In this document: piece after piece, positions 6,437 through 14,547 of the stretch | Position numbering within the stretch: the first letter of the stretch is position 1 | How the letters are laid out: each line of letters begins with the position of its first letter | Source of the DNA: Zoogloeaceae bacterium | GTDB taxonomy: Bacteria; Pseudomonadota; Gammaproteobacteria; Burkholderiales; Rhodocyclaceae | Assembly: GCA_031267345.1 (NCBI GenBank) | Contig: JAIRZG010000136.1 | Location: 1-17,743 of the forward strand | Length of the DNA: 17,743 nt | Direction of reading: 5' to 3' | Program-made: the position numbers and the translations under genes | The notes under the pieces: generated by a model | Database searches by the model: none | What the model saw: the letters and a program-made list of their open reading frames with translations, nothing else | Told to the model about the DNA's origin: nothing

Positions 6437-9103
6437 ATGACCCCGATGGCGCAACAAAACGACAAGCGGATCGCCCATGCTTTCCGTACCCGCTGGCCGG
6501 GACGAACGAAGTTCGCGCTCGCTGTCGTGGTGTGGACGCTGCTGGTGCTGGCTTCCCTGTTGACGCAGCGTGACCGCATCGAGGATACCGCCCGGTCGCT
6601 GGCAAAGACGGACGCCGTGACCAGTCTCGACAAGGACATGGCGATCCGGCAATGGGCGTCGAACGTCAATGGCGTGTATATCCGCGATGAATTCATCCCC
6701 GCGTTCAATTTCCTCGAAGAAGAACAGCGCGTCACCGTCCAGCCGGTCTACGGGGAGGCGTTCCAGCTGGTGCGGGTGACGCCGATGCACCTGTTGCTGG
6801 CGATTCAGCAGACCAGCAACCAGAAATTCGGAAGACGCGAACGCCTGACTTCAGGACAGTTACGCAACATCGAAAATGAACCGGACGCCTGGGAGGCCAG
6901 GGCGCTGGAAGCCCTGAAAGACGGTCAGTCGGTCGTTGCCGAAGAAGTTTCCGGTCGCGGGCATGGCCTGATGCGCGTGATGCTGCCCATGCGAATGGAC
7001 GAAGAGTGTCTGGAATGCCACCGCGATACGCTGGTGCCGGTCGGCGCGTTGCGCGGCGGCGCTTCGATTCAGGTGGATCTAAACAATTACCGTGCGGCGC
7101 AGGAACCCATCTGGCGCATGACCCAGTATTGGCACGCGGGTATCTGGCTGTTGGGACTGGGCGGCATCCTGACTTTCCAGTTTTTCGCCCGCCGCCGCGC
7201 GCTCGAGCTGATTCGTGAGGAGGAAGCGCGGCGCGAGAACGAAGCAGCGTTTTCGCCCATGGCCGAGGGCGCGATGATTACCAACGCGACGGGCGACATT
7301 CTCTGGGCGAACGACGCTTTTTGCCGGATATCCGGCTTCGGGCGCGAGGAAATCGGGCAACAGAATTTCCGCTTTTTCATGAACGGGACGGAAGGCAACG
7401 CCCTGCATCGGGACATCCAGCGGCAACTCGCGCGCAACGGACATTGGCGCGGAGAATTGTCGAGTCGCAAGAAGACAGGCGAACCCCTCCCCTGCGAGAT
7501 GTCGATTCAGGCGTTGCGCGGCCCGGACGGGAAAATACGCCGCGCCATTTCGGTGTTTTCCGACATCAGCGAACGCAAGAAAATCGAACAGGAATTGCGC
7601 CGTCACCGGGAACATCTGGAAGAACTGGTAAAGCAGCGCACCGAAGAACTGACGGTCGCCCGCAATCAAGCGGAAGCCGCGAACCGCAGCAAATCGACCT
7701 TCCTCGCCAACATGAACCACGAATTGCGCACCCCCCTGAACGCGGTCATCGGTTTCGCGCAACTGATGGAAAAGGACGCCGCCCTGTCGGCAAAGCAGCA
7801 GTACAACGCTGAAATCATCAGCGCCTCCGCCCGTCATTTGCTCACGCTGATCAACGACATTCTCGAACTTACGAAAATCGAATCGGGCAAGACGCCCTTG
7901 CAGCGCGAGGACACCGATCTGACGGAACTGCTGACGCAGACGGCGGCGATGCTACGCCCACGCGCCGAACAGGTGGGCATCGTCCTGAATATCGAAACCG
8001 TCGCCGTGCCGCGCGTACTGCGCCTTGATCCCGTCATTCTGCGACAGGTATTGCTCAATCTGATGTCCAACGCGCTCAAATTCACGCCCGGCGGTCGGGT
8101 CGACGTGCGGATTGAGGGCAGTCCGGAGACAGCGCGCGCAGAGGGCGAAGCGGACAAGGCACGTCTCTCGTTCAGCGTACTCGACACAGGCGTCGGCATC
8201 GCACCCGAACATCAGGAACGTATTTTTCTGCCTTTCGAGCAGGTGGGATCGGCGCATCCTGAAGGTACCGGATTAGGTCTGGCGATCAGCCGTCAATATG
8301 TGGAAATGATGGGCGGCGAATTGCGCGTCGAGTCCGGGTTAGGGCGCGGGGCGTGTTTTTATTTCACGATCACGACGGAAATTGGACGGGAAGCATGTCC
8401 CCTCCCGTCCGACGCGCCCGTAATCGGTCTTGCGGTGGAAGATCAGGGGCGGCGGGTGCTGGTTGTGGACCAGCAGGCATCCGCGCGGCGACTGGTGCGC
8501 GCCTTGCTGGAGCCGCTTGGATTTTGCGTAGACGAGGTGGATTCGCTCGCCGCCGCCGAACGTCGGCTTCTACTCGCGCCGCCCGATCTCGTATTGACCG
8601 ACTGGACGCTACCGGACGGCAACGGCGTGGATTTTCTGCGTCGCGCCCGCGCCCGCGACAACCCACCCCGCCTGATCATGCTGACCGCGCACGCGCTGGA
8701 GGAAAACCGGCGTCTGGCGCTGGCTGCCGGAGCCGACGATTTTCTCGGCAAGCCTTTTGAAAAAGACGATTTGTTCCGAATGCTCGAACGGCGACTATCC
8801 ATCCGTTTTCTGCGCGCCACGCCGTCCTCCGCATCCCCTGCCGCCACCGCTACCGTTACCGCCAAAACCGACGCGCAATTCGATCATCTGGCGGAAGAAC
8901 TGAAATGTTTGTCGCCCCACGTCTACGCGGCGCTGACCCAGGCGGCGCTCACCTTGAGTCCGGCGCAGATCGACCTTGCGCTACGCAACATCGCCGCTGA
9001 AAACGCGGAACTGGCGACGCGCATAGGCGAACTTTGCGGCGAACGCCAGTATTGGCGGTTGTGGCGCATACTTGGCATTTCCGATAAGGAACAGGCTCCA
9101 TGA
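6437..9103 (+). CDS. Membrane hybrid histidine kinase with periplasmic haem-c sensor domain
   Basis: An 888-residue protein. Domains in order: membrane helix about 25-44; periplasmic Tll0287-like/DUF3365 domain about 50-226 with a haem-c site C191-LE-C194-H195; second helix about 231-252; PAS about 268-385; coiled coil; HisKA with H428 in NHELRTPLN; HATPase with N-box (NLMSNALKF), G1 (DTGVGIAPE) and G2 (GTGLGLAIS); receiver about 673-790 with D722 in LTDWTLPDG; and a roughly 70-residue helical C-terminal module without an obvious Hpt histidine. Signal input could be redox state, O2, NO or a partner cytochrome; the ligand is not visible. The stop overlaps the next start (ATGA). The ribosome site is weak, and M4 at 6446 is an alternative start. 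It is divergent from nosZ, which suggests control of N2O respiration. Confidence 0.92.
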   Translation: MTPMAQQNDKRIAHAFRTRWPGRTKFALAVVVWTLLVLASLLTQRDRIEDTARSLAKTDAVTSLDKDMAIRQWASNVNGVYIRDEFIPAFNFLEEEQRVTVQPVYGEAFQLVRVTPMHLLLAIQQTSNQKFGRRERLTSGQLRNIENEPDAWEARALEALKDGQSVVAEEVSGRGHGLMRVMLPMRMDEECLECHRDTLVPVGALRGGASIQVDLNNYRAAQEPIWRMTQYWHAGIWLLGLGGILTFQFFARRRALELIREEEARRENEAAFSPMAEGAMITNATGDILWANDAFCRISGFGREEIGQQNFRFFMNGTEGNALHRDIQRQLARNGHWRGELSSRKKTGEPLPCEMSIQALRGPDGKIRRAISVFSDISERKKIEQELRRHREHLEELVKQRTEELTVARNQAEAANRSKSTFLANMNHELRTPLNAVIGFAQLMEKDAALSAKQQYNAEIISASARHLLTLINDILELTKIESGKTPLQREDTDLTELLTQTAAMLRPRAEQVGIVLNIETVAVPRVLRLDPVILRQVLLNLMSNALKFTPGGRVDVRIEGSPETARAEGEADKARLSFSVLDTGVGIAPEHQERIFLPFEQVGSAHPEGTGLGLAISRQYVEMMGGELRVESGLGRGACFYFTITTEIGREACPLPSDAPVIGLAVEDQGRRVLVVDQQASARRLVRALLEPLGFCVDEVDSLAAAERRLLLAPPDLVLTDWTLPDGNGVDFLRRARARDNPPRLIMLTAHALEENRRLALAAGADDFLGKPFEKDDLFRMLERRLSIRFLRATPSSASPAATATVTAKTDAQFDHLAEELKCLSPHVYAALTQAALTLSPAQIDLALRNIAAENAELATRIGELCGERQYWRLWRILGISDKEQAP

Positions 9104-10215
9104 ATGGCAATGGCGAAATCCTCATTGTCGACGATACCGTCGCCTCGCTGGATCTGCTGGCTGAACTGCTGGTGCAGGCCGGTTATGAAGTGCGGCTGGC
9201 GCCAAACGGACACATGGCGCTACGTTCGGCCAACGAATGTCCGCCCGAACTGATTTTGCTCGACGTGCGTATGCCGGGCATTGATGGTTTTGAAGTCTGT
9301 CGGCAACTGAAGGCGGCGGAAAAAACGCGCGACATTCCGGTGATTTTTCTTTCGGCGATCAACGAAATGACCGACAAGGTGAAGGGCTTTTTGCTCGGCG
9401 CGGTCGATTACATCGCCAAACCTTATCAGGTCGAGGAAGTGCTGGCGCGCGTGCATACCCACATCGAACTGCGGCGTTTGCGCTTCGATCTCGAAAAGCG
9501 CGTGGGTGAAAGAACCGAGCAACTCAACCAGTCGGAAACCCGTCTGCGCGATTCGCACAAACGTTTGCGGGATCTGACCGCCTTCCTGCAAACCGTGCGC
9601 GAGGACGAGCGGGCGGCCATCGCGCGGGAATTGCACGACGAGCTGGGGCAGGCGCTGACCGCGCTGCGTATCGACCTAGGTTGGCTGCGCAACAAATGCG
9701 TGGGGCTTGGCGCGAACGTCGTGGATCGGGTCGCCGCCGCGCACGAACTGACGAAACGCACCATCGACGCCCTGCACCGCATCTCGGAAGGGCTGCGTCC
9801 CGGTATGCTCGATGTGCTCGGTCTGGCGGCGGCGATTGAACATCACATGGATGAATTCCGCGAGCGCAGCGGCATCGAATGCGCGCTCACCATGAACCGC
9901 GACGAATTCGATCTGGACAACCGTCTGGCGACCACGATTTTCCGGGTGGTGCAGGAAGCGACGACCAATATCCTGCGACACGCCGGAGCCAGCCATGTCG
10001 CTGTCCGGCTAAGCGAAACAAAAGCGCATATTTGCCTGGATATTGAAGATGACGGCTGCGGTTTCAATGCGTCCGCGCACAACAACAAGTACGGCCTGCT
10101 CGGTATGCAGGAGCGCATCAACATGTCCGGCGGCGAAATCCGCATTGACAGCCAGCCGGGCGCGGGCGTCCGCATTCACGTCAAGCTGCCGGTTCAACGG
10201 GAAAACCGCTCATGA
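9100..10215 (+). CDS. Soluble receiver-histidine kinase (REC-HisKA_3-HATPase)
   Basis: A 371-residue cytoplasmic protein with no membrane segment. An N-terminal receiver domain (about 5-120) carries the phospho-acceptor D55 in LLDVRMPG and the conserved lysine in IAKPYQ. A coiled coil (about 125-165) leads to a HisKA_3 dimerisation domain with H179 in ARELHDELGQALTAL, the NarX/DegS-type H-box. A HATPase domain follows with FRVVQEATTNILRHA, DDGCGFN and KYGLLGMQERI. This order, receiver first, fits an intermediate in a relay: it could take a phosphate or a conformational cue from the upstream hybrid kinase and phosphorylate the NarL-type regulator encoded next. The start overlaps the previous stop, and its own stop overlaps the next start (ATGA both times), so the three proteins are probably made in fixed ratio. 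Confidence 0.92.
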   Translation: MNGNGEILIVDDTVASLDLLAELLVQAGYEVRLAPNGHMALRSANECPPELILLDVRMPGIDGFEVCRQLKAAEKTRDIPVIFLSAINEMTDKVKGFLLGAVDYIAKPYQVEEVLARVHTHIELRRLRFDLEKRVGERTEQLNQSETRLRDSHKRLRDLTAFLQTVREDERAAIARELHDELGQALTALRIDLGWLRNKCVGLGANVVDRVAAAHELTKRTIDALHRISEGLRPGMLDVLGLAAAIEHHMDEFRERSGIECALTMNRDEFDLDNRLATTIFRVVQEATTNILRHAGASHVAVRLSETKAHICLDIEDDGCGFNASAHNNKYGLLGMQERINMSGGEIRIDSQPGAGVRIHVKLPVQRENRS

Positions 10216-10853
10216 TCCGAACCCTGATTGCCGATGATCACGGAATCCTGCGCGCCGGACTCAAACACATCCTGCACGAAACGAATGACATTGTGGTGGA
10301 GGGAGAAGCGGGCGACGGCAGCGAAACGCTGGCCAAAATACGTTCCGGACACTGGGATGTGCTGGTGCTCGACCTGTCGATGCCCGGTCGCAGCGGCATT
10401 GAACTCATCAAGCAGATCAAGGCGGAATATCCCCGCCTCGCCATCCTGGTGCTCAGCATGTACAAGGAAGACATCTACGCGGTGCGCGCCCTGAAGTCCG
10501 GCGCGTCGGGCTATCTGTGCAAGGACAACGCCGAAGGGCAACTGGTGGACGCCATTCGCCAGGTTGCCGGAGGCCGCCTGTTCATCAGCCCATCGGTGGC
10601 GGAACGTTTCACCCGCGATACCCTCTCCGGCGGCATTGCCGACGAGTCCCCACACACGCGCCTGAGCGATAGGGAATACCAGATTTTCCTGTCGCTGGTG
10701 AAAGGAAACAGCGTTACCGCCATCGCCCAACAGCTCAATCTCAGCGTCAAAACCGTGAGCACCCACAAAACCAACGTCCTTGGCAAAATGGGCATGACCA
10801 GCACCGCCGAACTGGTCAGCTACGCCGTCCGGCGCGGGTTGAGCGAAGGGTGA
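10212..10853 (+). CDS. NarL/LuxR-family DNA-binding response regulator
   Basis: A 213-residue protein. The receiver domain (about 1-120) has the acidic pair in IADDHG, phospho-acceptor D54 in LVLDLSMPGRSG, and K105 in YLCKDN. The C-terminal LuxR-type helix-turn-helix (about 150-210) contains LSDREYQIFLSLVKG and IAQQLNLSVKTVSTHKTNVLGKMG, the usual recognition helix. It is the output of the three-gene system; HisKA_3 kinases such as the one just upstream normally pair with NarL-type regulators. The likely targets are the nos operon, the signalling operon itself or both, judged by position only. No clear rho-independent terminator follows: 10854-10985 holds only a direct repeat AGGATTnTCC (10859-10868 and 10875-10884). 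Confidence 0.93.
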   Translation: MIRTLIADDHGILRAGLKHILHETNDIVVEGEAGDGSETLAKIRSGHWDVLVLDLSMPGRSGIELIKQIKAEYPRLAILVLSMYKEDIYAVRALKSGASGYLCKDNAEGQLVDAIRQVAGGRLFISPSVAERFTRDTLSGGIADESPHTRLSDREYQIFLSLVKGNSVTAIAQQLNLSVKTVSTHKTNVLGKMGMTSTAELVSYAVRRGLSEG

Positions 10854-10985
10854 ATTTCAGGATTTTCCATCCACAGGATTCTCCAGGCGAACAGTAGCGT
10901 GGGTTGGCTGTCGGACTTCACTGGATGTCGCGGCGAAAAAAAGTTGAACACGATGGTCGGCATTCACCGGGTTTGAGCGACTGTT

Positions 10986-11276
10986 TCAGCGCGTCGGCGC
11001 AACAGCAGCGATGACATCATTCTTTTCAGGATGCGCCGCGTACCACTTGACGGCATAAGCGCAGTTCAGTGCCGCCCGACGACCGTCGGCTTTCAGCGTT
11101 TCGTAGACCGTCTGCATGAGTTGCCCCGCCACGCCCTGCCCGCGCAGCGTGTCGTCGACAAAGGTATGATCGATATTGACCGTATCGGGCGAAAGCTGCG
11201 GAAAGCTCACTTCGGCGATGAGCCTGCCTGTGGCGTCCTCTGCGTAGATGCGGTTGGTTTCCCTGATGAATTCCAT
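10986..11276 (-). CDS. Small GNAT-like N-acetyltransferase (YjdJ/COG2388 type)
   Basis: A 96-residue protein resembling the short GNAT proteins of the Acetyltransf_CG family. The acetyl-CoA pyrophosphate-binding signature is visible as RGQGVAGQLM (about 45-54), preceded by the beta strand VNIDHTFVDD and followed by a helix, then WYAAHPEKNDV near the C-terminus. Substrates of this family are largely unknown. It lies 19 nt downstream of the aminotransferase stop with a weak ribosome site (CAGG), so it is probably the last gene of that transcript. It converges on the response-regulator operon. Confidence 0.82.
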   Translation of the reverse strand: MEFIRETNRIYAEDATGRLIAEVSFPQLSPDTVNIDHTFVDDTLRGQGVAGQLMQTVYETLKADGRRAALNCAYAVKWYAAHPEKNDVIAAVAPTR

Positions 11277-11295
11277 GACCTGTTGGCGTCCGCGT

Positions 11296-12504
11296 TCAGC
11301 CTTTCACTACCGCCGCAATCGCCGCCGCCACGACGGGCAGGTTTTTGCTGTTCAGCGCGGCAAGGCAGATGCGGCCTGTGGAAACGGCGTAAATGCCGAA
11401 CTCGCTTTTCAGGCGTTCGACCTGATCCCTGGAAAGTCCGGTGTAGGAGAACATGCCGCGTTGTTGGGCGACGAAGGAAAAATCCTGCGCTACCCCGCCC
11501 GCTTTCAACGCCTCGACCAATCCACCGCGCATGGCGCGGATGCGTTCGCGCATGGCGGCGAGTTCGTCTTCCCAGAGTTTTCGCAAGTCCGGGCTGGTCA
11601 GCACCGCCGCCACAATCGCGCCGCCGTGGGTGGGCGGGTTGGAATAATTGGTGCGAATGACGCGCTTCACCTGCGACAGCACCCGCGCGGCTTCTTCCTT
11701 GCTGGCGGTGATGATGGACAACGCCCCCACCCGCTCGCCATACAGGGAAAAGCTCTTGGAAAAGGAACTGGAAATCAGGAACTGAATGCCGGAGGCGACA
11801 AAAGCGCGCACCGCCACAGCGTCCGGATCAATGCCATCGGCAAAGCCTTGATACGCCATGTCGAGAAAGGGAACAAGCGCCTTTTGCTGGCAAATGGCGG
11901 CGACTTCCCGCCACTGGGCGGCGGTCAAATCCGCGCCGGTCGGGTTGTGGCAGCAGGCGTGCAGGAGCACGATGGAAGCAGGCGACAAGGCAGTCAGCTT
12001 TTGCTTCATGCCCTCAAAGTTGACGCCGCGCGTCGCCGGATCATAGTAGGGATAGCTTTCCACGGAAAATCCGGCGGCTTCAAACAGGGCGCGATGGTTT
12101 TCCCAGGAAGGGTCGCTCAAATAAAGAGTGCTTTGCGGCAGCAATTGGCGTAAATAATCCGCGCCCACCTTGAGCGCGCCCGTGCCGCCCAACGCCTGAA
12201 TGGTGACGACGGAACCATTGCCCGCCCGTTCGGAACCCGCGCCAAAAATCAGATCGCGCACCGCCTGATTGTAGGCGGCGTTGCCGTCAATCGGCTGATA
12301 ACCGCGCGGCGGTTGCGCCTTCAGGCGGGTTTCTTCAGCGGCCTTGACCGCCGCGAGCAAGGGTAGCTTGCCGTTGTCGTCGTAATAGACGCCTACGCCC
12401 AGATTCACTTTGGTCGTGCGGGTATCGGCATTGAAAGCCTCGGTCAATCCAAGAATCGGGTCACGGGGCGCCATTTCAACATGGGCAAAAAGCGAAGCGG
12501 TCAT
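11296..12504 (-). CDS. tyrB: Aromatic amino acid / aspartate aminotransferase (TyrB-like)
   Basis: A 402-residue PLP-dependent class I aminotransferase of subgroup I-alpha. Landmarks: VNLGVGVYYDDNGKLPLL near the N-terminus, GGTGALKVGADYL, CCHNPTGADLT (the NPTG loop), DMAYQGF, the Schiff-base lysine K250 in SFSKSFSLYGERVG, and C-terminal QRGMFSYTGLS and GRICLAALN. These closely follow E. coli TyrB, where the enzyme transfers the amino group to 2-oxoglutarate from tyrosine, phenylalanine or aspartate. AspC-like specificity cannot be excluded from sequence reading. The start at 12504 is chosen over one 15 nt upstream because CTGGAG lies at good spacing and family proteins start here. A 5-bp GC hairpin (GGGGC/GCCCC, 12530-12543) lies in the leader. 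Confidence 0.93.
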   Translation of the reverse strand: MTASLFAHVEMAPRDPILGLTEAFNADTRTTKVNLGVGVYYDDNGKLPLLAAVKAAEETRLKAQPPRGYQPIDGNAAYNQAVRDLIFGAGSERAGNGSVVTIQALGGTGALKVGADYLRQLLPQSTLYLSDPSWENHRALFEAAGFSVESYPYYDPATRGVNFEGMKQKLTALSPASIVLLHACCHNPTGADLTAAQWREVAAICQQKALVPFLDMAYQGFADGIDPDAVAVRAFVASGIQFLISSSFSKSFSLYGERVGALSIITASKEEAARVLSQVKRVIRTNYSNPPTHGGAIVAAVLTSPDLRKLWEDELAAMRERIRAMRGGLVEALKAGGVAQDFSFVAQQRGMFSYTGLSRDQVERLKSEFGIYAVSTGRICLAALNSKNLPVVAAAIAAVVKG

Positions 12505-12580
12505 GATGTCTCCAGTCATCGATCCGCACGGGGCGAACGCCCCGGGTTGCGGGGTAAAAGAATGCTGGATTTTATCACGC

Positions 12581-12715
12581 GCGTCAGGAGTCAGGGATCA
12601 GAAAAGTCAGTTCGGTTTCGCCTCACGGTAGACGGGCGGTTTGACGCAGGATGAAGTTTTCCGCTTTGCGCCGCGTCAGCTGCGGTAACTTCTTCTGATA
12701 CCTGATACCTGACGC
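12581..12715. repeat. Miniature inverted-repeat (MITE/REP-like) element
   Basis: Imperfect terminal inverted repeats of 21 bp bound a 135-bp unit. The left end 12581-12601 reads GCGTCAGG then AGTCAGGGATCAG; the right end 12695-12715 reads CTGATACCTGATACCTGAC then GC. About 18 of 21 positions pair. Each arm also contains internal short direct repeats (TCAGG or CTGATAC). Nested inside is a second inverted repeat, GAAGTT-tt-CCGC (12653-12664) against GCGG-t-AACTTC (12682-12692). The whole unit can fold into a long hairpin at the 3' end of the chemotaxis gene, 3 bp past its stop. No coding capacity. It may act as a terminator or be a non-autonomous mobile repeat; copy number cannot be seen here. 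Confidence 0.55.
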
Positions 12716-12718
12716 CTG

Positions 12719-14380
12719 TCAAACCGTAAACTGTTGCAGGGTTGCGTCGACCTCGTGCGCGAGCTGGTTGAGGGTATGGGTGTTGCTGGCAACTTCTTCG
12801 GCGGCGGCGTTGTTTTCGTCGGTCATCTGGGCGATGCTTTCCACGTGCCGCGCAATGTCCTGGCTAGCCTGATTTTGTTCTTTCAACGCCGTGGAAATTT
12901 CGGTCACGGCGCTTGAAACCTGCGTGGCTTCATCACGAATTTCATGGATGCGCGTACTGGCTTCCTGCGCCAGTTCCTGACCTGCCGTCACCCGTTGCAC
13001 CACATGCCCCATGCCTTCCACCGCTTCCCGGGCGGAGGTCTGCATTTTGTGGATCATGTTGCTGATGTCGCCCGTCGATTGCGCCGTGCGTTCGGCAAGC
13101 TTTCGCACTTCATCGGCGACCACCGCAAAGCCGCGCCCCTGTTCTCCGGCGCGAGCGGCTTCGATGGCGGCGTTCAACGCCAGAAGATTGGTTTGATCCG
13201 CCACTTCCTTGATCACCTGCACGACGGAAGAAATCTGTTCCGATTCGTCGCCCAGGGTTTGAATCATCCGCGCGGCCTCGGTCACGGTGGTCGCAATCGC
13301 GCCCATTTCGTTGGCAGTGCGTTCGATGATCTCGCCGCCCTGTTGAGAGGTTTCGCCCGCGTGTTGCGCCAGAAGTTGCGCCTCGCCCGCGCTACTGGCG
13401 ACCGTGCTGATGCTCACCGACATTTCCTGCATTGACGCCGCCATCGACGAAGTGGAACTGCTTTGATTGGCCGAACTTTGCGCCACCTGCCCCGCCGCGC
13501 TGGCGACCGATTTAACCACGCTGGACACCGCGCCGACTTTTTCCGCAATCTGTTTGAACGAGCCTTGCAGCTTTTCCATCATGGCATTGAAGGCCAACGC
13601 CATGTCGCCGACTTCATCGTGAGCGGCATGTTGCAAACGCAGGCCAAGATTTTGTTCCGTCTCCACCTGCACCACCAGATCGCGGGTTTTTTCCAGTGGA
13701 TGAATCACCGAACGCAACATGGAAAAGAACAGGGCGACCAATGCGCCAATGGAGAGGATAATCACCACGAACTGCACGACGATGACATGCTGCATGGCCG
13801 TATGCGAATCCTGAATGATGCCTTCCGTAATTTTCTTGCTGCGTGAAATCATGGCTTCAATCTGTTCGTTGATCTGTTGCGTGGCCTGATGGCGCAACGT
13901 GTTGCGACGATCGATTTTTTTCGCCATGTTCAGCACGGCTTCCGGACTGGGCGCTTTCAGGGTTTCTTCCAGTTGTTGCGTAAAAAACAGGTCATCGGCA
14001 AACCAGAGCGTCCACAGCGGTTTGAAGCGATCCCACAGTATCTTTCCTTCCGCCGTCATGGGAATGGCCTCATAGTCGCGGACGTCTTCCTGCGTTGCCT
14101 GATCCAGCGCGCGTTTTTGCGCCAGAATCGCCTGCAATTCGTCAACGTTGAATCCTGCCGGATTATAGGATTTGGCAATAAGCTCATGCGCGTGGCAGGA
14201 AAGATTGAGCGCGTCCGCATGGAGTTGCAACAAGACTTCAATCTTGGGTAAACGCGATTCGGTAATCGCTTCCATTTCCTTGCGGTCACGCAAGGCATTG
14301 AACACGCCGATGGCGCCGATGCCCAGCATGGCGAACAGGGCCACCGAAACCAGCAGCAGCAATTTATGTTTGACCTTCAT
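12719..14380 (-). CDS. Methyl-accepting chemotaxis protein, 4-helix-bundle sensor type
   Basis: A 553-residue inner-membrane chemoreceptor. Membrane helices are at about 7-29 and 199-221, enclosing a roughly 170-residue all-helical periplasmic domain of the 4HB_MCP type. HAMP spans about 222-275, and the long coiled-coil signalling domain has its conserved tip at about 391-431 (EVADQTNLLALNAAIEAARAG then EQGRGFAVVADEVRKLAERT). It lacks a C-terminal NWETF-type pentapeptide for CheR/CheB docking. The sensor region has a cluster H54, C62, H63, H65 that might bind a metal or haem, but that is speculation. The start at 14380 is preferred over ATG 14386, since AGGG lies 8 nt from the former and only 2 nt from the latter. 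The ligand is unknown. Confidence 0.93.
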   Translation of the reverse strand: MKVKHKLLLLVSVALFAMLGIGAIGVFNALRDRKEMEAITESRLPKIEVLLQLHADALNLSCHAHELIAKSYNPAGFNVDELQAILAQKRALDQATQEDVRDYEAIPMTAEGKILWDRFKPLWTLWFADDLFFTQQLEETLKAPSPEAVLNMAKKIDRRNTLRHQATQQINEQIEAMISRSKKITEGIIQDSHTAMQHVIVVQFVVIILSIGALVALFFSMLRSVIHPLEKTRDLVVQVETEQNLGLRLQHAAHDEVGDMALAFNAMMEKLQGSFKQIAEKVGAVSSVVKSVASAAGQVAQSSANQSSSTSSMAASMQEMSVSISTVASSAGEAQLLAQHAGETSQQGGEIIERTANEMGAIATTVTEAARMIQTLGDESEQISSVVQVIKEVADQTNLLALNAAIEAARAGEQGRGFAVVADEVRKLAERTAQSTGDISNMIHKMQTSAREAVEGMGHVVQRVTAGQELAQEASTRIHEIRDEATQVSSAVTEISTALKEQNQASQDIARHVESIAQMTDENNAAAEEVASNTHTLNQLAHEVDATLQQFTV

Positions 14381-14503
14381 TTCCATTTCCCTGTTGTGAT
14401 GGAGAAAAACCCGCCCGCATGGACAAGAACACATCTTCCCCCGACAGGGACACGGATTCCAGTGCAGTTTTGTCGTTGTTCGGGATCAGATGACAAGAAT
14501 CCG

Positions 14504-14529
14504 GTATCGGAAAATTTACTGGCGCTTTG
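14504..14529 (-). promoter_or_regulatory. Weak flagellar sigma-28-like promoter before the chemoreceptor gene
   Basis: On the minus strand CAAA (14526-14529), a 14-bp spacer and TCCGATAC (14504-14511) resemble the FliA pattern TAAA-N15-GCCGATAA, matching 3/4 and 6/8 with a spacer one base short. Chemoreceptor genes are often under FliA. The predicted leader would be about 120 nt, which is long. Confidence 0.25.
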
Positions 14530-14547
14530 TCCTCCAGCCCCTGACGA

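Noticed and set aside
10854..10985. Terminator between the convergent regulator and GNAT genes
   Set aside because: Only a short direct repeat (AGGATTnTCC) and an A-run are present; no GC stem followed by T or A on the proper side.
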